NCBI GenBank assembly: GCA_035772405.1
Contig: JAYKKM010000147.1
Coordinates: 310,001-374,000 of the forward strand
Length of the DNA: 64,000 bases
Source of the DNA: Chrysogorgia sp. JL179-B06
Lineage: Eukaryota > Cnidaria > Anthozoa > Scleralcyonacea > Chrysogorgiidae
Direction of reading: 5' to 3'
Both the position numbers and the translations under genes were made by a program. Within the stretch, counting starts at the first letter, position 1. Each line of letters begins with the position of its first letter. The notes under the pieces are model-generated. The model was given only the letters and a program-made list of their open reading frames with translations. It was not told where the DNA came from and did not search any database. Shown here piece after piece: positions 54,352 through 62,847 of the stretch.

Positions 54352-57300
54352 GACCTTATTAGAAGGGGATCTAGAGAGAACGTCATTAGTAGAGTCACCA
54401 GAGTTTAGGGAGGTCAGACGAAAGGCTAGAAGTGATCTTAGACGATATGTGAGGAGGTCACAATCGAGTCAGGAGGCCTCAGACAAAGAGTATGAGAGAA
54501 TCACTAGTCTTATTGCTAAAGATGAAACGTCCTACTGTAGTACAAAGGAGAGTTGCTCTCAAAGGGTACACCAAGTCGTATAGTGTTGAGGTGATCGACA
54601 ATAAGGATCCATTAAAACAACTAGTCAATACTAGAGGAGTAGTGGGCTCGACTTTAAAGAAAGAGTTAGAGAGACTGAAAAGGTTTAAAGTTTTCTGAGA
54701 CATTGAAAGTAACTTTAGAGAAAGAGATTGGTGACGGAGAGTCTGTGTTTAAGACAGCCTTCTTCAATAGTGTAGTCAAAACAGTGACTAGTAGTGTTGA
54801 TATTAGTGGGACTACGAGACAAGCTAGTGAGGAGATAGTGAATCGTATAGCTGTATGGTTGTCAGAAGGGTCTGGGTGGGTTGTAGACAGTGTTAACGAC
54901 CACTATATTAATGTGGTAGTGTATAAAACCTCTTAAAGGGTCGAGTTATGTTGAGCTACCGGAAGAGTTGAGGAACGCGTTCGAAAGGTTTGATTAATAT
55001 AAAGAATGAAGATGACAAGTGTTTCATGTGGTGTCACGTGTTACACAAATGTCCTGTAGGAAAGGATCCGCAGAGAGTGTCGAAGCACAAGAAGAACGTA
55101 GTTCTGTCAATTATGACGGAGTGAGATTTCAGTGGATACGAAACAGTACAACAAGATAGAGAGGCAGAATGATATTAGCATCAGCGTGTTTGGGTATGAA
55201 GACAAGCAGCCATTTCCTATCTACGTTTCTGAGGAGAAGTGTGAGGATCATATGGACCTGCTGCTAATAACAAATGGTGTTAAACGACACTACGTGTATA
55301 ATCAAAGACTTTGGTAGGTTTATGTGCGGTCAGTCTAATCACAAGTGTCGCAAGAATTTCTGTAGGTACTGTCTTCAATGTTTCACTACCAATGAGATTC
55401 TAGAGAATCATAAGGAGGTTTGTATGGTGGTAAATGGTAAGCAAGCGATCAAGATGCCAGTCGAAGAAGACAGCACTCTTGAGTATGTAAATTACCACAA
55501 ACAATTAGAAGTACCATTCGTAATATATGCAGGACTTTGAGGCTATCACAGAGAAGGTCGATAACGTGACACCACTCACAGGATCGTACACTAGTGAGTA
55601 CCAAAGACATACGGACTGTGGGTATGGGTACAAAGTAGTGTGTTGTTATGACGATAAGTATAGTAAACCAGTAGAGATGTTTCGGAGGTAAGAACGCGGT
55701 TAGGAAGTTCATGAAAAAGATGTTAGAGGAGGTTAAATACTGCAAGAAAGTTAGAAAGGAGCATTTTTAATAAGGATATGGTTATGACCAGAGCTGATAA
55801 GGTTAACTTCAAGGAAGCGACTAAATGTCATATTTGTGATAGGAAATATAAACGTGGAGACGTGAGAGTTAGAGATCATTGTCATGTAACTGGTAAGTAT
55901 AGAGGTTCAGCACATCAGTTATGTAACAGAAACTATAGACTGACTGGTAAGATACCTGTAATATTTCACAATCTAAGAGGATACGATAGCCACTTCATAA
56001 TGCAAGAGATAGGTAAGCTAGGTCAGAAAATCAACGTCATACCAAATAATATGGAGAAATATATGGCATTCATGTTAGGTAAACATCTAGTGTTTCTAGA
56101 TAGTTTCCAATTCATGAGCTCTAGTCTAGCCAACCTAGTGAACAACCTACCAAAGGAATGTCTCAAGTACACGTCTGAACTATTTCAAGGTAAGGAGCTA
56201 GAGTTGTGGTCGCGAAAAGGTGTGTACCCATATGACTATATGGATAGTTTCGATAAGTTTAACGAACTTGAGTTGCCATCAAAGGAGAGTTTCTACAGCA
56301 TCCTAAACGACGAGCATGTGTGTCAGACACAGACTACGAGCACGCTCAGGAAGTGTGGGAGACAATGGGTGTGGATAATATGGGTGAGTACCACGACTTG
56401 TACTTGAAGTCTGACGTATTACTACTGGCTGACGTGTTCGAGAACTTTAGAAGAACGTGTAAACAGTACTACCAGTTAGATCCTTGTCATTACTTCACAT
56501 CACCTGGACTATCGTGGGACGCTGCCCTAAAGATGACAGGAGTGGAACTAGAGTTGATGACTGATATTGACATGTTTTCAGTTTATTGAGAAAGGAATGC
56601 GAGTGGTGTCTCTTGTATCACGCATAGATATGGTAAGGCTAACAACAAGTACATGAAGGGGTATGATAGTAGTAAACCATCGAAACACATCGTATACCTA
56701 GATGCGAATAACCTTTATGGTTGGGCTATGTGTCAGTATCTACCGACTGGTGGATTTGAGTGGGTCGAGGGTTTTGACATTAACAGTCTAGACGAGTTAT
56801 AGCGACGACTCAGACAAGGGGTTGATACTCGAGGTTGATCTGGAGTATCCAAAGGAGTTACACAACTTACACAACGACTATCCGCTAGCCCCCTGAGAGG
56901 ATGAAAGTAAGTAGTGATATGTTGTCAAACTATTGTAAGAACAATCCAAAACAAGTTTAAGATATCTGTAGGGAGAGGTTGCAAAACTTGTACCTAACCT
57001 AAACGGTAAGAGTAAGTACGTCGTTCACTATAGAAACCTACAATTATATAAAGGTTTGGGAATGAAGGTTAAGAAGATACATAGAGTACTTCAGTTCGAT
57101 CAGTCACCATGGCTCAAGCAATATATCGACTTTAATACAGACAAGAGAACCCAAGCAAGGAATAACTTTTGAGAAAGACTTTTTCAAGCTCATGAATAAT
57201 AGTGTGTTTGGAAAGACTATGGAGAATCTACGAAAGCGTGTGAACGTGGAGTTAGTAACAGACAAGGAAAAACTGAAGAAACTAACGTCGAAACCAACAT

Positions 57301-57960
57301 TTGTAAGTAGCAAAATATTTGACAATAACTTGGTAGCAGTTCACAAGATCAAAGAGATACTAACTCTAAATAGACCAGCATATGTAGGTATGTGTATTCT
57401 AGACCTATCGAAGACACTGATGTATGACTTCCACTACAATAACGTCAAAAAGGAGTATGATAACAAAGCCAAACTACTATTCACAGACACGGATAGTCTA
57501 ATGTATGAGATTGAGACGGAAGATGTGTATAAAGACATGTACGCTAACAAAGAAGTGTTCGACTTTAGTGGATATGACAAGTCATCTCCCTACTTCGACC
57601 TAACTAACAAGAAGGTTATTGGTAAAATGAAGGACGAGACGTTAGGAGTCCCAATCGTTGAGTTCGTAGGTTTTGAGGTCGAAAATGTATAGCTACATAA
57701 AAGAAGACGGAAAAGGTGGGAAGACTGCTAAAGGTATCAAGAAGAGTACCATTAGAAACAACATAAGACACGACAACTATAAAAGTGTCCTGACAAATGT
57801 GAGCAAATGTCTCACATAATTAAAACTATTCGCAGCAAGAGCCACCGACTAGGAAGCTACGAAATAAAATAAGATATCCTTGAGCTGCTTTGACGACAAG
57901 CGACATATACTACCAGATGGTGTGTCTAGCTATGCGTATGGACATTACAAAATAGTTTAA
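54352..57960 (+). pseudogene. polB: Protein-primed type B DNA polymerase (Polinton/adintovirus type), frameshifted
   Basis: The coding sequence is spread over several frames with more than eight breaks. In order: N-terminal LKGYTKSYSVEVI and WLSEGSGW; CFMWCHVLHKCPVG; a C2H2-like CRYCLQCFTTNEILENHKE; an HNH-like module CHICDRKYKRGDVRVRDHCH with HQLCN; exonuclease motif HNLRGYDSHFI; polymerase motif A YLDANNLYGWAM, motif B MNNSVFGKTMEN, motif C FTDTDSL; and C-terminal SYAYGHYKI. These are hallmarks of the large PolB of Polinton and adintovirus elements. It would replicate the element's linear DNA. Ends at TAA 57958-57960. Confidence 0.88.
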
Positions 57961-57962
57961 AA

Positions 57963-58143
57963 TTAGATGCTCAAATTTCTGAAATGCTTTTTGGTCTCCA
58001 GGTGTCTATATTTAGAGGTCCACATGGTATGACTGATCACATGTCTCACACACCCACTTATGAGTTCTAATCCACTCTTTAGTTTGAGCTCTGGCTGCTA
58101 CTAAAGCTTCTTCTTTGGTTTGGTAAATTTTTGGTCTTGCCAT
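57963..58143 (-). pseudogene. Small zinc-finger protein
   Basis: From ATG 58143 the frame reads MARPKIYQTKEEALVAARAQ, then WVCETCDQSY. After a one-base frame change it continues RHLETKKH. Together this gives a C-x2-C...H-x4-H finger with a basic N-terminus, a type common among small proteins of large DNA viruses and Polinton-like elements. Its stop is 2 nt from the end of the polymerase gene, tail to tail. Its ATG overlaps the upstream stop (TAATG). Confidence 0.55.
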
Positions 58144-58503
58144 TATATATTACTAAATGTTTTATTTATCCACTCGTCGTAGTATGGATCTCCTCTCCCA
58201 TCCAAACCTAGATCCTTGTATACTACACTATACAGGTTTATAGTCAAATCGTGCCTTGATCTTACCAGGTTTGAGGTCGTTAAAACTACCTCTCAACTCT
58301 ATACCTCTTATAGAGCATATTCTTATGATGTAGAAAATATATTTCGATATATTCTTGACAATCAATTGTTTCTTTTAAGAGACCACACTATCTTTATGAA
58401 ATCATTGACCACTATTGGTATGTCACTCTCATTAACTAGTCTTTTGCTAGTCAACATTCTCTCTAGCCACTTACTATAACTGTGAGCCGATTTTCTTGTG
58501 CAT
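58143..58503 (-). pseudogene. Unknown protein of the virus-like element
   Basis: Begins MHKKIGS at ATG 58503, which overlaps the previous gene's stop (TGATG). Frames then give SKWLERMLTSKRLVNESDI, CSIRGIELRGSFND, KPGKIKARFDYKP and GRGDPYYDEWINKTFSNI. It ends at TAA overlapping the next ATG. Frameshifts break it at least twice. I do not recognise the family. Confidence 0.45.
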
Positions 58504-58732
58504 CAAATGTTAGGTACGAAGTTTCTTACATGTCTGTAGGTAGTCTCTCCACACTTGTTACAACTAAATACACATCTTCGATTTGGGTTCTGTGGTTACT
58601 AACACTTATAACAGTATGTTGTGTCGTACCACTTTTTTGGTCTTGCGTCCCTAATTCCATTCTTGATCTCGTCCAATGTGTACCCTAATGTGGTACACTC
58701 CACGTTTTGACGCGATCTCATCCAACGTGTAC
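58502..58732 (-). pseudogene. Small zinc-ribbon protein with duplicated GYTLDEI motif
   Basis: In several frames the minus strand encodes MFHAGYTLDEIASKRGVY, a second GYTLDEIKNGIRDARPKKW, then CYKC and, after a frame change, CVFSCNKCGETTYRHVRNF. Two C-x2-C pairs suggest a zinc ribbon, and the GYTLDEI repeats look like paired helices, possibly a helix-turn-helix. A regulatory or transcription role is possible. It ends in TGA overlapping the next ATG. Confidence 0.45.
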
Positions 58733-58774
58733 CCAGCGTGGAACATTCTCATAGTACGTTTCGTCAACCATTTG

Positions 58775-58831
58775 AGTTATTATAGTGTTATGTCTTTATA
58801 CTGTTTTTAAAGACATAATAGTATAATAACT
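58775..58831 (-). terminator. Intergenic hairpin, possible transcription end
   Basis: Arms 58775-58798 and 58808-58831 form a 24-bp stem with two mismatches around the loop CTGTTTTT. It lies between two minus-strand genes. Function is inferred from position only. Confidence 0.4.
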
Positions 58832-58842
58832 TAAATGTCGTT

Positions 58843-59040
58843 CTAGAAGGCGTGATAGTTAGTAGAATCAAACGTCTTCCTACTATACTGTCTTGGTTGG
58901 TCTAGAACGTTCAACAATAGTTGTTTCAACTCTTTAATCTCATTCATCTGACGAATCTGATTCTCATAGATTATCTCCATTAAGTTTCTACTACTATGTT
59001 TTGCTTCCATAGCCATCTCCTTTAAAGTTTTGGCACTCAT
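58843..59040 (-). CDS. Small coiled-coil protein
   Basis: 65 residues, beginning MSAKTLKEMAMEAKHSS, with a helical, heptad-like middle (IRQMNEIKELKQLLLNVLD). Intact. Its ATG overlaps the upstream stop codon as TAATG (59038-59042), so translation may be coupled. No known family recognised. Confidence 0.55.
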   Translation of the reverse strand: MSAKTLKEMAMEAKHSSRNLMEIIYENQIRQMNEIKELKQLLLNVLDQPRQYSRKTFDSTNYHAF

Positions 59041-59461
59041 TATACTACTCTATATATTAGATAACCTAAAAGGTATTCCACAACAACTCCAACGAATACC
59101 ATTTGATATTCTTTCATCTCATCTGAGGGTTTGTAATAGTCTGACAACTCAGGCTCTTTACTAAATGTCTTCCCATCATACTGTATCGTCAGTACTTGTC
59201 TTAGTTGATCCAGAGCGTGGTTCGTGTCGTTTATGTCTGCGTTTAGCATCTGACAACTGTTGTCTCAATTCCTGAATTTTGTCTCTCTGACGAATCTCGT
59301 TCTCGTAGAACTTTTCTTTTGCTATTGCAAGACTTTCCAATGCTTTGTTGTGTCTCTTTATCTCTGTCTCATAGCCGGTAATGGTTTAGCTTGCTGAATA
59401 TGAATCCAGCTCCTGCGAATGCTATAGCGTTGAACAAGCCACCTGCTATCACACTAGCCAT
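59040..59461 (-). pseudogene. Membrane protein with coiled coil and two hydrophobic ends
   Basis: From ATG 59461 the protein begins MASVIAGGLFNAIAFAGAGF, a transmembrane helix. After a frame change it continues as a long charged coiled coil (EIRQRDKIQELRQQLSDA), and after another ends with TFSKEPELSDYYKPSDEM and a hydrophobic segment VFVGVVVEYLLGYLIY. Glycine/alanine-rich N-terminal helices followed by coiled coils suggest a virion membrane protein. This is inference from shape only. Confidence 0.5.
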
Positions 59462-59473
59462 TATGTATTTACG

Positions 59474-59713
59474 TTAGATTACTTTGAGAACGGGGTCAAT
59501 AGGTAAGTATTTCTTACTCTGCGCCCACTTAATGAGTAGCGTTGAAACGCCTACAGCAGTCGCTAACTTGAGGGTACCCTTCACTGATTCTGGGGTACCC
59601 AACGGTTCTTTTAGTATTTTCTTTGATGCCATCGACACGGCTACGGCTCCAGCAGTCACAAGAGCTGCGTCGTATAGCTCGTTCATCAGTTCTTTTCTGT
59701 CTATTGATGCCAT
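59474..59713 (-). CDS. Small predicted membrane protein
   Basis: 79 residues, intact: MASIDRKELMNELYDAALVT, then two moderately hydrophobic stretches (ALVTAGAVAVSMASKKI and LATAVGVSTLLIKWA). It sits 12 nt upstream of the previous gene in the same direction. Small two-helix proteins like this are frequent in virus-like elements. Family unknown. Confidence 0.6.
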   Translation of the reverse strand: MASIDRKELMNELYDAALVTAGAVAVSMASKKILKEPLGTPESVKGTLKLATAVGVSTLLIKWAQSKKYLPIDPVLKVI

Positions 59714-59730
59714 ATATTATACGATATGTT

Positions 59731-60030
59731 TTAATCTAGACTGTCAAGTTTACGTGACGGTTCTATAACGACGTTCTTAGGCTCTTCGGTTACTACTTGT
59801 TTGTCTTGTCTCATCGTGTAGTACAGTGAGCTAGCGGCTATTACCACTCCTATAGTACCTATGATGTATCCATAGTTTAAACTGTCGTCCTCACTTATCG
59901 CTCTCTCTCTCATCTTCCTCTCTTTGGCTGCTTTAGATATAGCAGCCAAACGTTTGCCTGCCTCTACTCTCTTAGGGTCTTTGGTCCTTGTTGTCGACGT
60001 TATAATAGGTACGGACTCACTGTCAGTCAT
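59731..60030 (-). CDS. Predicted single-pass membrane protein with basic N-terminus
   Basis: 99 residues, intact. The N-terminal 50 residues are Lys/Arg-rich (DPKRVEAGKRLAAISKAAKE), followed by one transmembrane helix (YGYIIGTIGVVIAASSLYY) and an acidic-basic tail. The KRVEAGKRLA...KER segment resembles small basic membrane proteins seen beside Polinton-type polymerases, as far as I recall. Role unknown. Confidence 0.6.
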   Translation of the reverse strand: MTDSESVPIITSTTRTKDPKRVEAGKRLAAISKAAKERKMRERAISEDDSLNYGYIIGTIGVVIAASSLYYTMRQDKQVVTEEPKNVVIEPSRKLDSLD

Positions 60031-60054
60031 CTATACTATATGTGATATCTAGTC

Positions 60055-60118
60055 ACAGATTATCTCACAGTCATCTCACAGATTATCTCACAGTCATCTC
60101 ACAGATTATCTCACAGAT
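60055..60118. repeat. Three-unit tandem repeat of 23 bp
   Basis: ACAGATTATCTCACAGTCATC repeats nearly three times between two minus-strand genes and within the damaged C-terminus of the upstream gene. Confidence 0.7.
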
Positions 60119-60912
60119 AGAGTATTCGATGAAAGTAGTTTGGTGATTAGATAGTGTGGTTTCACTCTTGAATCTCCTATTGCAGTACTCACATAGGACT
60201 CTAGAGTCTATCATATATGTCTCTATGAAATGTATTATCTCATGTTGGTCTGAGGATAGTAACGTGTTGTACCCTTGTGATCTTAATCTCCTTAATACCC
60301 TCAACTGGTTATCCCTAATAACCCCATTACCTTTCGGTGTTTTGAACTCTATAGCAAAACCATTGTATCTCTTGTGTAGTTGTGGAACTATCAAATCTGG
60401 TTGTCCACCACTATAACCCTTCTTCCATCCATCTATTCTTTTAGCAGATGTGTCTTGGTACTCACCCAACCCTGGGATGACTGTTGTTGGATGGTACTCT
60501 CTGATATATTTAACTATATCGTAATGCAAGTCTGTCTCATTCATTATTGATAACTGGTTGCATTGTATGTACTGACCCGTCTTTCTAATAGACGGTAGTA
60601 CTTCTGTGAATACCCACTCTTGAAACTTCTTGGCTGACTCTAGTTTCGACGAGAAGACTAGAGCGTAAACTCCTGGTTCTGATATGAGTATCGTGTTTGG
60701 TTGTAAGTTTAAAGGGGGCGTGATTCGCGCCCCCCTTCAAACACCTCTCGTTTGACCTTATATGTATCGTCAACGTGTACACTGATAGCCCACTTCGTGT
60801 TTTTATACCCTAATGCCTTAGCGACTTCTTTTCCATAGAACCAAATATTGTCTCCATCTTTAATAGTCGTGACTGACATGTCGTTATTTCTAAATATTTT
60901 AGTGATACTCAT
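60083..60912 (-). pseudogene. Bro-N / VRR-NUC nuclease / C2H2 fusion protein
   Basis: ATG 60912 starts a Bro-N domain: IWFYGKEVAKALGYKN, then, after a frameshift near 60715, ISEPGVYALVF and FQEWVFTEVLPSIRKTG, the diagnostic end of Bro-N. The same frame runs on without a stop into MNETDLHYDIVKYIREY and a VRR-NUC-type nuclease with GGQPDLIVP, AIEFKTPKGNG and a following Q (the D...ExK signature of PD-(D/E)xK enzymes). A CEYCNRRFKSETTLSNH half-finger ends it; its last His is lost by a one-base deletion. Bro-N binds DNA; VRR-NUC acts in repair or resolves junctions. Likely a replication or host-takeover factor. Confidence 0.75.
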
Positions 60913-60915
60913 CAC

Positions 60916-61177
60916 CTATACTATACCACATGTTTTATTTTTGTGTTTAAGTAGCAGTCACCTTAAGAAAGTAACCACTTAATAGCACGAACGCGTGATC
61001 TGACTAAGGTCCCATTTTGGGGTGTTGGTCAGACTAGTCTGTTTTGACACTCGAAAACTCAGGTCCCGTTTTGGGACCTGAGTTTTTGTCGTCTTTCATG
61101 TGGAACACACTCCTGGTTCTGACACGTAGACCGACCGTGTGTGGCCGTGTGGGGTGACTCACCCCTTGTATCTTACC
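60916..61177. promoter_or_regulatory. Longest intergenic region of the minus-strand gene block
   Basis: Contains GGTCCCATTTTGGG-like partial hairpins, a perfect hairpin at 61054-61086 and the short inverted GGGGTGACTCACCCC near 61154-61168. The density of structure in an otherwise gene-packed block suggests a control region (promoter, terminator or origin). Function is inferred. Confidence 0.4.
61054..61086. terminator. Perfect 14-bp hairpin with A/T flanks
   Basis: AAAACTCAGGTCCC (61054-61067) pairs perfectly with GGGACCTGAGTTTT (61073-61086) around a 5-nt loop GTTTT. It resembles an intrinsic terminator in both directions, although such terminators are not expected of nuclear polymerase II. 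Confidence 0.5.
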
Positions 61178-61680
61178 CTATTTTGGAACGTTGGTCTCGT
61201 CATACACTTTGTTGTACCTTTTCACCATTCCGTTGATTGGTGGGCATAAGTCTGTCACATTATCGTCCAACACTTTAACGTCTGAGAGGAACGTTGACTC
61301 GTTGTAAGGAAGACCTCTAAGATACGATCTTAGTTGTGTCAGTATCTTTTTATAGCTAGTGTGTGCAAACTTACAATGCTCCACTCTACTCGTCAGATTG
61401 GATTTAGCCAAGTAGCCTTGGATGATCACACCAGGACCACTAATACAAGCAATTATTAGAGGGTTAGCGGTTTATCGACCCAGCTACAATCCTACTGTCG
61501 TTAACCCTATGCTAGTCATGTTTAAACGATAGTTTAACTTTCTTCAACCTCTTGTAATTTCCATTTGTAACAAGCTTCTAGTTTGTGGTAGTACGCGTAC
61601 AAACGTTTGAGCTCTACCACCTCTTCCTCTGGCATATCCTTTGATATGTGATTGAAAACAACAACTGACTTCCTCCTCAT
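61178..61680 (-). pseudogene. SLATT-like two-helix membrane protein, broken
   Basis: An upstream frame from ATG 61680 (MRRKSVVVFNHISKDMPEEE, then YYHKLEACYKWK) stops at 61534. A second begins at ATG 61519 (MTSIGLTTVGL) and shifts frame near 61480 into CISGPGVIIQGYLA, RVEHCKFAHTSYKKI, LRSYLRG and DLCPPINGMVKRY. Helix-linker-helix followed by a long amphipathic helix and a PPI-near-end motif is the layout of SLATT domains, predicted pore-forming effectors in bacterial conflict systems and also found in viruses. Assignment is from memory of the family pattern. The two frames may be one gene split by mutation. Confidence 0.42.
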
Positions 61681-61685
61681 ATATA

Positions 61686-62607
61686 TTAGTTCACGTTATA
61701 TTCCTTCATCATATCTCCACCAACTAATATTATGTCTCGGTTTGTCATATAACCAGAGATGATTTTAATACTGTAAAACTCTAACAAAGACGGTACCCTG
61801 TAGGGTGAGGCTATAGATCCTGGTCGATGTGTTCCAAATATAGTTCCATAAGGGTGTCCTACTGTATCTTTTTGTAGTTAGCTGTGAAGTCTGAGTCTGC
61901 TGATTTTATGTTGTTGACCCTAACATGGGAGTTATCCATCTGCCAATGTATTGATACCATATGTATCTTAGTGATGTCGATGTTATTTGGGATCGTGCAT
62001 GTGTACCCCTTTACTGGATAGCCACCACCATACGATAATTTGTCATTAACACCTCCTTTGTATCCTATGTATTTGTCATGCGATCCGTCGTCGTTTGACA
62101 CAATAGTCTCCCAATCTGACGTAGATACCCTCATATCTACCTTCACTACCACAAAAATGGAAAAATCACAAATATTGCATGTGTGGGACAGTTAAAGTGT
62201 ATCCCAACTTCAAGTGGGAAATATAGATCTGGTATAGTGGTCAGGAATTTAGGATTTTGGTCACCAAAAACAGGACTATATATTGGATCGTTTTTGTACT
62301 AACATGTTTGTTTTGTCTCCAATGGATTTCACCCTATTTGGACATTCCGTCGAATACCACACTCGCGGCGTATCTTGTGGTGTCAAAATCAAATACGACG
62401 TTATAGGACTGTGTTTTAAAGTATTGTGATAAGTATAAAGACTCCAACACCTTTTTACTGATAGCGTCCAAATCATCGACTGGGTCTGATATGTTTTTGA
62501 TCGTCGATAGCGCCATGTCTATGTCTCCAGACATCTTTCCCACCACTCACGCTTAATTTAGGGTCACTCTCGTAGTCTCTGTCCTCAAATCCATAACTTA
62601 GACTCAT
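61686..62607 (-). pseudogene. Unknown beta-rich protein, candidate structural protein
   Basis: Overlapping frames from ATG 62607 (MSLSYGFEDRDYE) through NVVFDFDTTRYAASVVFDG, PDLYFPLEVGIHFNCP, STSDWETIVSND, KGYTCTIPNNIDI and GTIFGTHRPGSIASPYRVP to a stop at 61686. They appear to be one gene of about 300 residues with at least four frameshifts. Many short beta-like stretches suit a virion or penton-like protein, but I cannot match a family. Confidence 0.4.
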
Positions 62608-62627
62608 TATGTTATAACACATATTTA

Positions 62628-62847
62628 CTTACTAAGTAGCCAGACACAGCCGAAACCCCTAGAATTAGCCCTAACTCTGTCGTATGGTTATCTGGTTTAC
62701 TAGTGTCACCTTTGGTTTGTCTAGGTGATGTTCCTTATGTATTACTTTGTCAAGTGTATCCAAGTGTTCTCCTCCATTTTGCGTGAACTTTTTTTAGGTA
62801 CACTTGGGGTTTGGTAGTTTAACACCATTGTTATAACCAAATGTCAT
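62628..62847 (-). pseudogene. Small protein with a hydrophobic C-terminus
   Basis: Starts at ATG 62847, which overlaps the previous stop as ATGA. It reads MTFGYNNGVKLPNPKCT, meets an in-frame TAA, then continues FTQNGGEHLDTLDKVIHKE and, after a frame change, ELGLILGVSAVSGYLVSK before stopping. Possibly a small membrane-anchored virion protein. Unrecognised. Confidence 0.4.

Noticed and set aside
58143..58503. RadC/JAB-like protease domain in the small gene of the virus-like block
   Set aside because: A stretch near CQEYIEIYFL suggested it, but the metal-binding HxH...SxxD motif is absent.
60055..60118. CRISPR-like direct repeats
   Set aside because: Units are contiguous 23-bp tandem repeats with no spacers, in a eukaryotic context.
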